Origin: Sacculina carcini
Lineage: Eukaryota > Arthropoda > Thecostraca > Sacculinidae
Assembly (NCBI GenBank): GCA_916048095.2
Contig: OU696570.1
Span: 11,538,520 to 11,602,519 of the forward strand
Direction of reading: 5' to 3'
DNA: 64,000 bases
Below the pieces are notes generated by a model. The model saw only the letters and a program-made list of their open reading frames with translations, was not told where the DNA came from and searched no databases. The position numbers and the translations under genes were made by a program. Below, one piece after another: positions 1 to 10,867 of the stretch (positions are counted from its first letter, which is position 1; every line of letters begins with the position of its first letter).

Positions 1-48
<48 letters not shown>

Positions 49-49
49 T
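1..49. repeat. (AT)n(GT)n microsatellite
   Basis: Pure AT dinucleotides run into pure GT dinucleotides. The GT tract directly precedes a TTAG that works as a splice acceptor for the exon starting at 52, so the repeat is the 3' end of an intron and its polypyrimidine-like tract is unusual (T/G rather than T/C). Confidence 0.9.
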
Positions 50-51
50 AG

Positions 52-1244
52 GCGTGCGACCGGCAGATACAGTCGACACAACAGCAGTTGGAGACGCAGC
101 AAATGCTGGCTCTGTCGGGACAGGCAGTGTCCCATACTCGACCCATCATTGGCCCGCCCGACCGACGCTCCAGTCCTCTCTCCTGATCTTGAGCAGGCAC
201 AAGGAAGTGATGAATCGTCTGCCGTGGATGATGGCGGGGTGTCGATGAGTATTGAATCAACGAGCTCAAACAATGCTCCGGTTGTTTGCGATGTGAGTGA
301 CACCTTTGCTCTGCGTGCAACAAAGCATGAAATCAATGCGAGCGGTGACGTGGAAAGCGTCATCGCAGCTGTCCATTTTGCGGAAACTATTTCTACTACA
401 AACATTTATTCTACAGCATTATTATTATTTATTATTGCACCAATACCTTCGGTCCAAGAGGCTGTCGTATTGTGTGACCGTGCTGGGCGTTCATTGTCCT
501 CGTTAACGGCTGCTGAATCTGACGTGAGAGGTTTGTCTGCGGCGGCTGAATCCTGTGGCGAGTCGTCTCTTGTGTCCGGGCTATCGGATTCTGCAGGTGA
601 AGCTATTTGTGCGACTCTTGTTATCACTGCCAGTGTGGGCGTAGTGTGCGGCAATGATGTGCAGACCAAGTCAGCTCAGGCAGACCGACTCACCGATTAC
701 TTACTGGCGGGTCTACTTGGCACCACACTGACTACTCGAGGTGTGCGCGAAAAGTTTGCCTCGAAGCTGGCAGACAGTGTGTGTGAAGCTGACAAGAATC
801 GATCGTGTGGTCATGACGATCTGTCGGTTCACAACTGGTCTCACTCTTCGATAGAGACTGGCACACATCTTGTGCTCTCGAACTGCGATGGTTCTCTGGC
901 GACAAGTGCAGTAGCGTCAGCAGATACTGCTGCTGCAACACAAGTGACCAATCATGTTCAAGATGCGATCGCCGTTCAAACAGCTGCAACCGATCATCAA
1001 GGATCACGTGATCGAACCAGCGACCAGTACTCCTCTACTGCAGGTTGCGAGCAGATGTCACGTGACACCAGCAGTGATTCTACTTCGGTGCCGGCATTGA
1101 GCGTTGTCGACAGTGAAGGAAGACGCTTGTCGAGACGCAATGACAGAGTGAGTGCGGTCTGTGCGGCGATTATGAGCGATCTGTTGCGAGATGCGTGCAG
1201 CCAAGTGCTACTGGTCAAACGGCAACGACTCGCGCGCTATCTAG
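52..1244 (+). CDS. Host gene, antepenultimate coding exon (Ser-rich, CEP350-like gene)
   Basis: Open from an acceptor (TTAG at 48-51) to a donor (AG/GTGAGC at 1243-1250). About 397 codons, very rich in Ser, Thr, Ala and Asp, with no transmembrane segment or recognisable fold, so probably a disordered linker of a large scaffold protein. It ends with one base of a split codon, and the next exon supplies exactly two bases. That phase match, plus matching phase at the following junction, is the main evidence that this is a real exon. The start of the gene is left of the window. Family assignment rests on the last exon, not on this one. Confidence 0.72.
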
Positions 1245-1456
1245 GTGAGCACTGATGTAACTGTTAATGATGTAACAGTTGTTAACTAACTGTTAACTGC
1301 ACTGATGTAAATTTATCTTAGTCGAGTGGGCTTCTAGTTTTCCGACGTTTAGTGAAGATATCGTTGTCTTAATAGTCAGGCTGCGCCTGAGTTTTTACTC
1401 AAGACTTTTTGGTATTTTGTGTTTCCAGTGACCTTGTTATTATGATTTTTTCACAG

Positions 1457-1824
1457 GATACAATGCTATCATTGGCCAATCTTCTTCATCAACGAGCATA
1501 ATTCCTTGCCGGTCCAACCCGCAAGAGTACGGACGGTTTTCAGCGTGGACAACAAATGCACATGATTCACCTCATTTGGAGCAGCATCTGCGTGCCGGAA
1601 CGACGGCGCAGTTGGACGACGGAGCCGTCCAATCTGATATTGCTGATGAAAACATTGTCGCCAACGCTGCCGTGTGGAGAACTCGTCCGGTGTTCTTCAG
1701 CGATCTCGCCGCTGTTCCCGAGACTACTGGTCTCAATGTTGTCTCGACATCGGCTGAAATGCAAGACTTTCACGACATTGAAGACGCCGAACTGGAGCTG
1801 AGGGAACGTCAAATTGAAGAAGAG
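1457..1824 (+). CDS. Host gene, penultimate coding exon
   Basis: Acceptor TTCACAG at 1450-1456 and donor GAG/GTAGTT at 1824/1825. It is open in the frame fixed by the upstream split codon and ends in phase 0. It encodes about 122 residues: a Ser-rich start, a central acidic stretch, then a highly charged Glu/Arg run at the end (LELRERQIEEE) that continues into the Leu-rich start of the next exon. This looks like a short coiled-coil or helix spanning the junction. No catalytic motif is visible. Confidence 0.72.
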
Positions 1825-2127
1825 GTAGTTCTCTCCTCTTTCCTATTCATTTTCTCCAGTGTTTTTTTTTAAATTCATTCTCTGCACTTTCATTTCACAT
1901 GGACTTTGGAGCGTATGTTTCCTAGAAGATCAGTGGTGTTGTTTCTCATCGAAACGATCATTTTTTCGGGGTTTTGTTTAGCTCGCTATCTATTTTCAAA
2001 GCCGCATCGATACACCAGCACATGCACAGCCGACAATCTCGCTGCTTCCCCCACTGCAGACCCGTTTCACCGTCTCCCCGTGTGAATGCACGTGTGTGTG
2101 TGTGTGTTTATGTCTGTGTTGTGTCAG

Positions 2128-3132
2128 TTGCGGCAGCTTCAAGTGTTGGAGAAAGTATCGCGTGGCATCGTGTACACTCGCCACATTCCCGACCGACCGC
2201 CACCTCCCTACCAGGAGCCCAGCGCTGATTCTCCGCAGGCCGGCCTCATGGCACCCGTCTCTTCGCCATCTTCATCATCTGGCTGCAGTGACAGCGAGAC
2301 GTGTCGTGTCAGTCAGGCAGACCGTCGCAGTTTGATGCAGTCGACGCCGTCTCGAGTACCTCACCTGCCTCACCAGGTTCTGCCTCTGCTCGAACGAGCC
2401 CTGCTGGTGATAGTGCCTCGTGTCAACAACGGCCAACAGTGGACTGATTCGCAACAGCACGGTGATCAATTTGACCAAGGACTGCGTGTCTTCCTCGACG
2501 CCGTGCTGCTTGATATTGTGTCGTACTGCGACGACCGAATCGACGCTGCCCAGTGCCGCGATCTCATTGCGTCGGCGCGCGTGCAATATTGCACGTTTAT
2601 CTACAGTTTTGCGCAGCAGGCGATGCAGAGCCAACTGGCCGTCTGTGAGCGTTTCAGCTGCACCAGTAGTGATGATGGTAATGCTAGTGGTAATGGTTGT
2701 GAAAGGCGTCGCGCTTGGCAAAGACGTCCCGTCAAGCCGTGCACCGCGCTGACTTTGTTGAGTGGTAATGAATGCGATGCCGAGGCGTCGTGCAGTGCGG
2801 TGGTGGCGGCCGCCGCTGACAAGGCGCGCTCACAGTTATCCGTGGCTCTCGGCTGGCGTGCGGCATGTGAGCGCGAGCCACTGCTGGTGCGCTGGTCTTG
2901 CCGACGACGTGATTTGGTCGATGAGTGGCTGGTGCGTGAACTGCACGGCGACGAATCAGACTGGCTGGAATATGCCGACGATGAGACTGCAGTGGCCGAG
3001 CGACTTGGCTGGCTCATGTGGCGCCATCTACTCGACGATATCGTCCAACAACTGAAACGTATTTGGACACGACGCTACCGTCTGTCATCACCCACCAGCT
3101 GCAAGCCAGCCACGCTTTCTGTCAGCCACTGA
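2128..3132 (+). CDS. Host gene, terminal coding exon; CEP350-like C-terminus
   Basis: Acceptor TGTGTCAG ends at 2127. The exon starts in phase 0 and runs 334 codons to TGA at 3130-3132. Seen: a helical start, then a RHIPDRPPPPYQEP segment, a Ser-rich linker, an alpha-helical block around FLDAVLLDIVSYCDDRID, and a final acidic motif DWLEYADDETAV followed by an amphipathic helix. Known: the C-terminus of the centrosomal/microtubule scaffold CEP350 has a comparable IPNKPPPPY-like segment and a W-x-x-Y/D-D-E terminal helix. Inference: this is the 3' end of a CEP350 orthologue anchoring microtubules at centrosomes. Alternative: an unrelated lineage-specific scaffold. The exon structure is firmer than the name. 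Confidence 0.55.
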   Translation: MRQLQVLEKVSRGIVYTRHIPDRPPPPYQEPSADSPQAGLMAPVSSPSSSSGCSDSETCRVSQADRRSLMQSTPSRVPHLPHQVLPLLERALLVIVPRVNNGQQWTDSQQHGDQFDQGLRVFLDAVLLDIVSYCDDRIDAAQCRDLIASARVQYCTFIYSFAQQAMQSQLAVCERFSCTSSDDGNASGNGCERRRAWQRRPVKPCTALTLLSGNECDAEASCSAVVAAAADKARSQLSVALGWRAACEREPLLVRWSCRRRDLVDEWLVRELHGDESDWLEYADDETAVAERLGWLMWRHLLDDIVQQLKRIWTRRYRLSSPTSCKPATLSVSH

Positions 3133-3540
3133 GTCTGTCTGTCTGTGAGTCGCTGAGCTTGTGTGTGTGTGTGTGTGTGCTGTTTTAGCGTTGTTGTATA
3201 GTGTGGTTCAGGTGCAGCTTCATTTCATCACTGTTTTTGTATCGACCACCAAACGTTCATTGATTGCATATTGGCTTGTGCTGTTGTGATATTTGTCGGC
3301 ATTGGTCGTAGTTTTATTTGGCCTTGTGTGTGAGTGTATGCTGCGTTGAACGGCTTGTCATTGTAATATACATGGCGTTTTATTGCTTGTTTCGGCGAGG
3401 TGAAACGGTTGGGCTCGTCTCTCAAATATATTGCCCATTTGCCGCAGGGCGCCTTAGAGTGCGCTTACAGTCGTTCAGTTTTCTGTCTGCTGGTTGCGTG
3501 ACTGCGAGATAACCCGTGTGTGGCGGCCGGACCTGCGGTG
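3133..3540 (+). other. Host gene 3' UTR / low-complexity spacer
   Basis: TG-rich sequence follows the stop codon (a short TGTC run, then (GT)n at about 3160-3178). No other gene or RNA is visible, and no clear AATAAA was found. It probably contains the 3' UTR of the host gene. Confidence 0.4.
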
Positions 3541-3544
3541 TGCC

Positions 3545-3857
3545 AGTAAGAACCTGAATACTTTCAACATTATATCAAGTGCCCTGTGCTTGGGCGTCAC
3601 GAAGGAACGACGCACGGAAGACGATCTCAAAGTACACGTTGTATTCGATCACAAGACCAGACACAGACTAACTTAACGAACTTGAACAATCACTCATACA
3701 CATATTTCACATCCACGCAGTCTATACACCAAACGCACACGCACAGGTCAGCACACGCGCATACATCACCACACAGTCATCATACGCATGACCTTCACAG
3801 GTCAAAGCTCAGTCTGCGCAGGGGCGTACGCAGCATGCTGCGAGCTAACTCCCAACA
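3545..3857 (-). mobile_element. 3' LTR of Gypsy fragment G1 (left edge uncertain)
   Basis: On the minus strand the G1 coding tail is followed by a purine tract (GATGGGGAGG at about 3858-3867) and then TGTTGGGAGTTAGCTCG, the expected polypurine tract/LTR start. The far end of the LTR was not located because no second copy is in the window. Confidence 0.5.
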
Positions 3858-3872
3858 CCTCCCCATCGAAAT

Positions 3873-4168
3873 TTAAATTTCTTCTATTAACCGCGCAGGT
3901 CGACGACAAATTCTTCCCGACCTTCTGAGTGGAGGCTCAGCCACTGGACGGTGATCGCGCGGTTCTTGTCGATCCAAGGCAGTTTCCACATTTCCTTCCT
4001 TCTCATTGTCGTGCTTAAAGGGAGATGCGTGAGCGAATCTTTTTCTGAGGAATCTTCTATTTCGACATAACACTCTTCCGCTATTCAGTCGGATCAGGTA
4101 TCTGCGGTGTGAGGCTATGCCACATATGACACCATAGTTTGACCACAGCTTCGTGATAGGATCCCTAC
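3873..4168 (-). pseudogene. Gypsy G1 pol C-terminal tail (split by T1)
   Basis: Minus-strand reading contains YLIRLNSGRVLCRNRRFLR, the chromodomain-like/GPY-F-type integrase C-terminus typical of Ty3/Gypsy pol, then a basic tail ending in PARLIEEI and a stop. It is cut at 4168 by LTR element T1. The sequence resumes at 7048 and the two halves are colinear once T1 and one 5-bp duplication are ignored. The fragment encodes nothing functional alone. Confidence 0.8.
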
Positions 4169-4516
4169 TGATATGGCGATGCCTGGCGAGACACACGAGC
4201 ACGCATACACACGAGGCGAGTGAACTTGCACCGACCAGTGCTGAATCAGCTAATAGTGTTGGTCTGTCTGTGTGTGTGTCTGTATGTATGCATGTGTGTG
4301 TGTGTGTGTACGGGACAGGTAGTGTTACACGGGAAGCAAATGCATAAGTGCTGATTCAGGAGAGACACAGTTGTGCAGATCTTGTGAGCGTCATGGAGAG
4401 TCTTGTGTGAGCGCTTATTGTGAGCGGAGTGTGCATGAGCGTTGTAAAGTGTGATGTGGTTGCGTCATGTAATGTTCACTGTGAAATATATAATGTGTTC
4501 TGTGTAATATACAACA
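4169..4516 (+). repeat. T1 5' LTR (348 bp)
   Basis: TG...CA ends. Contains a GT-rich tract at about 4270-4310. Matches 6702-7047 almost base for base. Confidence 0.95.
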
Positions 4517-4687
4517 GAACAAAGTGGCGCAGTCGCTAGGACATAATATTACATTTTGTGTCATTGTGTGCACTAACTCGACGCCGTGACCCACGTCTTG
4601 TCAGATCAACGACCAAGTCAGGCTAAGAGCGACGTCTAAAAACCGCATCGCGTAAAAGAAACTGTGATTTCAGCTGAGTCTACCGCC

Positions 4688-6667
4688 ATGTCAGAAGAGA
4701 CCAGAGAACTGATCAAACTGCTAAAAGAGCAGATGGAAGAAATGCGGCGACAACGCAGAGAAGACCAGGACGAGAAAATGGAGCTGATACGCCAGCATAA
4801 AGAGCAAATGGACGCCATCATGCAGATGAAGACGCAATCAGCTACCAGCATGAACCCTGCTCAATCAGTTGCTACTCCCGCATTTTCACCGTTCGACCAC
4901 ACGTCTGAACTGTGGACGGATTATTGGGCAAGATTTTGCACATTCGTGGGAGCCAATTCCGTTCCCAAACAACGAGAAGCTCAGGTGTTCTTGACCAACC
5001 AATCAAACACCACCTACAAGCTTTTGTCCAACCTGGCAGCACAGCAGACTCCGCCTCAAAACATCAATCAACTGTCAATTGAAGACATCGTCTCTTTGAT
5101 GAAAGATCAATTCGATCCCAAAAGATTCGTTGTTCGAGAAAGATTCAGATTTTGGAGCGACATGCAGCGGAAACCGGGCGAAACAGTGCAGGAACTGGCA
5201 GCGAGAATTCGTCAAGACGCTGTCACCTGCGATTTTCCTTCGATCAAGGACGCCCAGGACGACGCTTTTCGGACGCGGTTCATGTGCTCCGTGAACAACG
5301 AAGCAGTCTTGAAAAGTTTATTCAAGATCAACGACGACGAGCTGACATTCACTAAAGCAGTCAATATTGCAATAGAGACTGAAGAAGCGGCAAAAGTGGC
5401 GAAAGAAACAGTCTACAAAGCAAAACCATCTCCAGTGAACAAAATGAAGGAGCACAGTCGGGCTGCTGCAAAAGTCCAGGCTAAGGAAACGCAAGTAACA
5501 CAGAAACGTAAGTGCTACCGTTGTGGAAGAGACAACCATTTAGCCAAAGACTGTCGTTTCAAAAATGCAAAATGCAATTTCTGCAAAAAACTTGGACACA
5601 TCGAAAAGGCTTGTATGTCTAAGACCAAGAGATCAAAGGAACAGTCTGTCAAGATTATATCGCAAGAATTGGTCAACACAGTGGACAGTGACGACGATGC
5701 ACTCCCAAAAATGGAGGTGCAGATCGAGATAAATAGTCACAGCCACGTCATGGAAATTGATACAGGCACCAATGGGAATTTCGTGACAAGAGCGTTCAGG
5801 GAGAATATAGGCAAGCCCAAGCTTCAGAAACCCACGTGGAGATATGAGTCGGCTACAAAGCAAGATATGCCGGTACTAGGAACGTTCATTGGAGCCACAT
5901 TGCTACCAGGAGCAAACGTGAAGAAACACATCAAGTACATTGTCTCTACAGTGAACGGATTGAGTCTGTTGGGAAGAAAAGCATCGGACAAGTTGAATAT
6001 TTCGCTTGATGAAGCACTTGAACATGCCAAAAGACAAGTGAATGCTGTGTTCGACAATGTGTCACCGGACATACATCTCCAAGATGAATGTAGAAAATTG
6101 TGCGACGAGTTTCCAGACTTATGGAAAGATGAACTTCTCAACGGAAGACAGATCCGTACCAAGATCGACACTCTTCTGCCCTCACCAGCTCACGTCGTAC
6201 AGGGGAAACAGGCAGAGAATGCTACCAAGTCGCAAGCGCGAGAGATATCCAAGCTCGTGAGCGCCTACGCCGTCGGAGATCCGGTATATGCAAAATACTA
6301 CGGACCGAGGCGGGATCGGGAGCCACGATGGGTGCCAGCGATCGTCACCAAACGGCTGGGCACTCGGAGCCTGAACGTTAAGGTTTTTCCACGAGGACCG
6401 ACCTGGCGCCGCCATGTGGAGCAGCTGCGGCCCCGCTACGCATCGAAAGAAGACGAGGAGCCGGGAGAATACCTCCAGCAACAATCACCGCCACAAAATG
6501 GCGATAAGACGGTAACCTCTCCGAAGGTGGACATGGCGACAAAAAAACACAATTCTGCTGTTCAAGATACAAAGGACAAGAGTAGTAAGCCGGACGCTGA
6601 ACATCGTGGATTACGGCGATCCACTCGTGCGAGGAAGCCACCACAACGTTACGCCTACTCAACATAA
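4688..6667 (+). CDS. T1 gag-protease-pol-tail fusion protein (659 aa)
   Basis: The first ATG in frame is at 4688 (GCCATGTCA context). Residues 1-45 form a charged coiled coil. A gag capsid-like region follows to about 230. Two CCHC knuckles lie at about 276-311 (CYRCGRDNHLAKDC and CNFCKKLGHIEKAC). An aspartic-protease-like segment at about 355 reads EIDTGTNGNFV, with DTGT instead of the usual DTGA/S. Around residue 500 the protein jumps from the spacer before RT straight into an integrase C-terminal region (YAVGDPVYAKYYG) and a basic RRSTRARKPP tail. About 700-800 residues of RT, RNase H and integrase core are missing, yet the frame is open throughout. It probably supplies structural protein for particles. 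Protease activity is doubtful. Confidence 0.88.
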   Translation: MSEETRELIKLLKEQMEEMRRQRREDQDEKMELIRQHKEQMDAIMQMKTQSATSMNPAQSVATPAFSPFDHTSELWTDYWARFCTFVGANSVPKQREAQVFLTNQSNTTYKLLSNLAAQQTPPQNINQLSIEDIVSLMKDQFDPKRFVVRERFRFWSDMQRKPGETVQELAARIRQDAVTCDFPSIKDAQDDAFRTRFMCSVNNEAVLKSLFKINDDELTFTKAVNIAIETEEAAKVAKETVYKAKPSPVNKMKEHSRAAAKVQAKETQVTQKRKCYRCGRDNHLAKDCRFKNAKCNFCKKLGHIEKACMSKTKRSKEQSVKIISQELVNTVDSDDDALPKMEVQIEINSHSHVMEIDTGTNGNFVTRAFRENIGKPKLQKPTWRYESATKQDMPVLGTFIGATLLPGANVKKHIKYIVSTVNGLSLLGRKASDKLNISLDEALEHAKRQVNAVFDNVSPDIHLQDECRKLCDEFPDLWKDELLNGRQIRTKIDTLLPSPAHVVQGKQAENATKSQAREISKLVSAYAVGDPVYAKYYGPRRDREPRWVPAIVTKRLGTRSLNVKVFPRGPTWRRHVEQLRPRYASKEDEEPGEYLQQQSPPQNGDKTVTSPKVDMATKKHNSAVQDTKDKSSKPDAEHRGLRRSTRARKPPQRYAYST

Positions 6668-6701
6668 CGCCCTTCGGACAACCTCAGGCTAGGTGGGGAG
6701 G

Positions 6702-7047
6702 TGATATGGCGATGCCTGGCGAGACACACGAGCACGCATACACACGAGGCGAGTGAACTTGCACCGACCAGTGCTGAATCAGCTAATAGTGTTGGTCTGT
6801 CTGTGTGTGTGTCTGTATGTATGCATGTGTGTGTGTGTGTACGGGACAGGTAGTGTTACACGGGAAGCAAATGCATAAGTGCTGATTCAGGAGAGACACA
6901 GTTGTGCAGATCTTGTGAGCGTCATGGAGAGTCTTGTGTGAGCGCTTATTGTGAGCGGAGTGTGCATGAGCGTTGTAAAGTGTGATGTGGTTGCGTCATG
7001 TAATGTTCACTGTGAAATATATAATGTGTTCTGTGTAATATACAACA
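6702..7047 (+). repeat. T1 3' LTR (346 bp)
   Basis: Same sequence as the 5' LTR minus one GT repeat unit. Preceded by a purine-rich tract and followed by the CCTAC duplication. Confidence 0.95.
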
Positions 7048-8035
7048 CCTACAACAATACAATTTCCTATTCTTAGAGGGTTCAAGTCTTTGGCGTCCTG
7101 ATCATATCTCTTCTGTGACTTTTGTTGCAGTTTGTCATTCCGGTTGCGGTCGATATCCAGGTTGATCTTCTGCCACTTCTTGTCGACGATGCGCCGGAAT
7201 GGTGTCCTGGATCGGTCGTACATATATTATTTCAGCTGGTGACAATCCGTTTGGTCCAGGAGTATTTTTGTACTGGAGCAAGGCTCTGGAGAATGACTCA
7301 CTGTTGGGTGCCTTTGCTTGTGGATCCCAGCACTTGGCAATCATCTTCTTTACAATTTTGACTGCTGACTCGGCATTTCCGTTTGATTGTGGGTAGCCTG
7401 GCGAAGACGTTATCTGTTCTACCATCCATCGCAAAAGAAACCGGCGAAATTTATGAGATGCGAACTGAGATCCACCATCACTATACCAAATATCAGGTAA
7501 TCCGTTGATGCAGAAAATATCCTGGTATCTGCGTATAACATTTTCAGCAGTAGTATCAGCGCGCAAATTGGCTACGGTTGTCCATGACGAGTAGTGATCA
7601 ACTACTACTAAGAAGTTTTTCCCTCCATACTGTGCTAGATCCGCTGATATGATTTCAAATGGGCGAGTGGCTTTCTGATGCGCAATGTACGTTTCTTTTT
7701 GTTGTGCTGGCAACATCTCCTGACATTTCCGGCATTCCTTCGTGATGTTTTCGATCTCACGGTCCATACCTGGCCAATAGAGGATGCGACGAGCGCGCGC
7801 TTTCACTCTTTTCTGACCTTGATGACCTTCGTGTAGAAGCTTCAGCATTTCCCGTCTCATTGACCGTGGAATGACGAGGCGACAACCACATACAATCATG
7901 CCATCGTCGACAGAAAGTTAGGCATGTTTTGGCCAGTACGGTTTGATCACATCAGGTAAAGCGCTTTTGCAGAAGGAAATCCTTGCAGTATATATTTGTT
8001 CAGGTCTCTTAACTCGTGGTTGATCAAAAAACGAC
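7048..8035 (-). pseudogene. Gypsy G1 integrase fragment
   Basis: Minus-strand coding begins near 8035 with the end of the RNase H/integrase linker, hits one in-frame stop at about 7919, then runs open to 7135 and onward to the T1 insertion point. Seen: zinc-binding start (H-x-GHQG...CRKCQ), catalytic core with ADLAQYGGK, YSDGGSQF and NGNAESAVK (D, D, E), then the start of the C-terminal domain. It continues at 4168-3873. 5' truncated: no RT is present, and G2's LTR abuts it on the right. Confidence 0.85.
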
Positions 8036-8044
8036 ATTCGTGTG

Positions 8045-8383
8045 AACGGTCATATTAACACAACGAATGTTTCTGACTGTGAACACACAATGAAACAATT
8101 AACATAAATGAAATCAACAGTTGCAATAACAATTAATTGATCACCACTAGATAAATAAATACGCCTTGATTACATCAACATCAACACACTGACATACAGT
8201 AATAACACATACCACAATGACATACAGTAATACACTTGCTTGATATGTGCGAACACGACTGTGTGCAAACAGCGTCTTGACCCATAACTGACTGATCGGC
8301 CGCTAGAGGTCGCGTCGGTTCAAGTTCAGGTTCACGAGTGGTGACTGTCCACGCCCCACGCCTACCGAATGCATTTCTCTACA
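8045..8383 (-). mobile_element. 3' LTR of Gypsy fragment G2 (far edge uncertain)
   Basis: On the minus strand a long G run (PPT) at about 8384-8393 is followed by TGTAGAGAAATGCATTCGG, the LTR start at 8383. AT-rich sequence follows down to about 8045, where G1 coding sequence begins. No second LTR copy exists here, so the end is approximate. Confidence 0.5.
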
Positions 8384-10862
8384 CCCCCCCCCCCGTTTCG
8401 ACCCCGAAACTTCACGCCGGTGACATAGTCCTGCAGGTAGGCAGCGCGTCGGTTTCTGCACGGTCGTGACGCTGCTGGTGGATGTAACTCGGTATGACTC
8501 TCTGGGTGTCTCTCTGTTTGACACGACTCGTCCGGCGTGAGTGCTTTGGTCGGTGGTTGACTGGACGCGATGTCATCCGTCGGTGGCGTGACTGCCTCCT
8601 GCTGCGACGGAGTTGGCGATGGTGGCCCTCGATCCGCGCACTTTGGCATATCCATCGATAGTGATGAACACACTGCTTTGTGGACCATGTTCTTTGTCTC
8701 CGGTAGATGTGCAAGCTGCTCTGGTGCGGGTGATAGAGGTGACGAGTCGCTTAGTTCCATTATCTTTCGTAGAAACTTGCGATTGTTGATTGTGAGACGC
8801 CCAGACCCGTGGATCTTGACGTGGTATTGATCAATTGGTCTTGCTTCCACCACCACTCCTGTTCTATCCCACCTTTTGCAGTGTGGTCCTGTCTGATTTT
8901 GCAGCAACACTTTGTCCCCTGGATGTAGTGGTGGTAACGGACAATTACACTGCTGTCTGTCCATCTGCTTCATAAAGCGCAGTCGGAGAGCGTCCTCCTG
9001 ATGATTCCATGCGTCCCTCCACACCGGGTGAACCACTGGACTCTTGAACATAGACGAATGTGCTGGTATGGGGAGCATGTCCGACATCCTCCGGCCGAAA
9101 ACCACTTGCGAAGGCGACACTTTTGTCTCCGGATCAGGCGTGTTGCGGTATTGAAGCAGACCAGCCGCCACGGCTTCCGTGTCAACACTCCCATACATGT
9201 CGGTGTGCGATGTCAGCAAGCGCTTCATTGCCTTCACAGCAACTTCAGCTTTGCCATTTGACTGAGGATAATATGCTGATGAGATGCGTTGTTTCACGCC
9301 CCATCTCGTGAAGAAATCCTCTGTTTCTCTTGCTGTGAATTCTAGACCGCCGTCGGTGCTAATTTCCTCCGCTACGCCGAATGTCGAGAAATATGCAATG
9401 ATAGCTGACAGAAATCCTTTTGCACCGGATTTTGCCGCCACGATGTGAGGCCATCCGCTGAATCTGTCCACTATAATCAGATATCCAATTCCCTTCAGCA
9501 GACCGAAATCAGCAGCGATGGCTTGAAATGGCCTGGTGGGCACGTTTGGTTGTCGAGGCGGCATATTCGACTGTGACGGGGACTTTCTCCAGCAGTCGGT
9601 GCATTTAGCCCGAGTGTGCTCGATGTCTCGTGACATACCCGGCCAAAAGACCACGTCATGCGCTCTGCTGAACATGCGGCTTGTGCCCTGATGTGCAGCG
9701 TGCAATATTTTCATAACTTCGTTCTGCAGCGATGCTGGTATGATAATCCTGTTGTTTATCATGACCACGTCGTCGACCACGGTCATGTCGTTCCGGTACT
9801 GCCAGTACGGCTGCAACGTCTCAGAAACGTGATCGCGTGATGCTGGGAATCCGTGCTCTATCATGTCCATGAGTGCCTGTAGATTGGTGTCTAGAGCCGT
9901 GCACTTCTTCACTTGCTCCCAGGTGATGGCGCCAAAGGGCTGTGACAAAAATTTCGCTGTTGCCACAACTGTTTTCTCCATGTCGTCGTCCCTGTTGACC
10001 GGGCAGCGTATGACAGAGAAGCCACTTACACCAACTGTCTCGTCAGAATCCGACGACGGGTTTCTTGATGTCGCATCTGCTGCCGGTATTGACTTTCCAG
10101 GGACGTGCACGATTCGATATTGCCACATCAGTGTTCTCTGCTTCAAGCGGAACAGTAGGGGATTTTTATGTCATCAAGAGCTCTATCTCCCAGAATTTTG
10201 ACAAGTGGTTTGTGGTCCGTTGTAACTATCAAACGCTGACAACCCATGGTGAAAAAACGCGTGTCCTCCAGGGCCCATGCAACAGCTAACGCTTCACCCT
10301 CAATGGGAGCGTACTTTTTTTCTGCATCTCTGAGAAATCTTGAGCCGGCTACTGCTATCCTTCATCCGTTTTCACAGCACCCGGGAACATCCGAGCTGCA
10401 TGCGCAGTAATTTTGGCGCAACCAGTACCCGGTCTTCGACCAATCTGGATTCAAGCAGGTAGTCCTCTGAGGGTCAAAGATTTCCACGCCGTTCTCTATC
10501 TCCTTGATGATGGCCTCTTTAGACTGATTAAAAGCTTTATCGAGGTCGGCATCCCATCTGAAAGCCACTCTGGGGCTGAGAAATGGCTTGAACGGCTCTA
10601 TCGAGCCGGACGTTCTGCCGTAATGCGATACCTGATTTACCAACCCGAACCATGCACGGATGTCAGTGATGTTAGCCGGTGTCGGGAATGATGAGATCGC
10701 GTTCAGATACTTCGGAAGTGGCTTTATCTGGCTGGATGTGATCTGAAACCCCGCGAAGTCCACTTCTTTTTCCGAAAATTGAAATTTTTTCGGGTTCAGG
10801 ATTACACTATTCTTTCCTGTCAAGTGTAAATAGTCGATAATCCGCCACCAGTGTGTAGCCAA
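8384..10862 (-). pseudogene. Gypsy G2 partial pol (RT C-terminus, RNase H, integrase)
   Basis: Two main open stretches: 10862-10362 (RT thumb with LNPKKFQFSEKEVDFAGF, start of RNase H) and 10146-8384 (end of RNase H with IVHVPGKSIPAADATSR, then integrase). The integrase has the HH-CC-like zinc region and core motifs AADFGLLKG, STDGGLEF and NGKAEVAVK, then a GPY/F-like tail. The region between (10146-10362) is out of frame, so RNase H is broken. The upstream end stops inside RT at 10862, where oppositely oriented G3 begins. It cannot encode a working enzyme. Confidence 0.85.
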
Positions 10863-10867
10863 GTCTG

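Larger units (their letters stand above)
4169..7047 (+). mobile_element. T1: RT-less LTR retrotransposon, complete with 5-bp TSD
   Basis: Two LTRs (4169-4516 and 6702-7047) begin TGATATGG and end TACAACA, are colinear, and differ in length by one GT unit. Direct duplications CCTAC flank the element (4164-4168 and 7048-7052). A primer-binding-site-like TGGCGCAGTCGC lies a few bases after the 5' LTR (about 4525) and a purine tract AGGTGGGGAGG precedes the 3' LTR. The single ORF keeps gag, protease and a pol tail but lacks RT, RNase H and the integrase core. It therefore needs enzymes in trans. Near-identical LTRs imply recent insertion. Confidence 0.95.
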
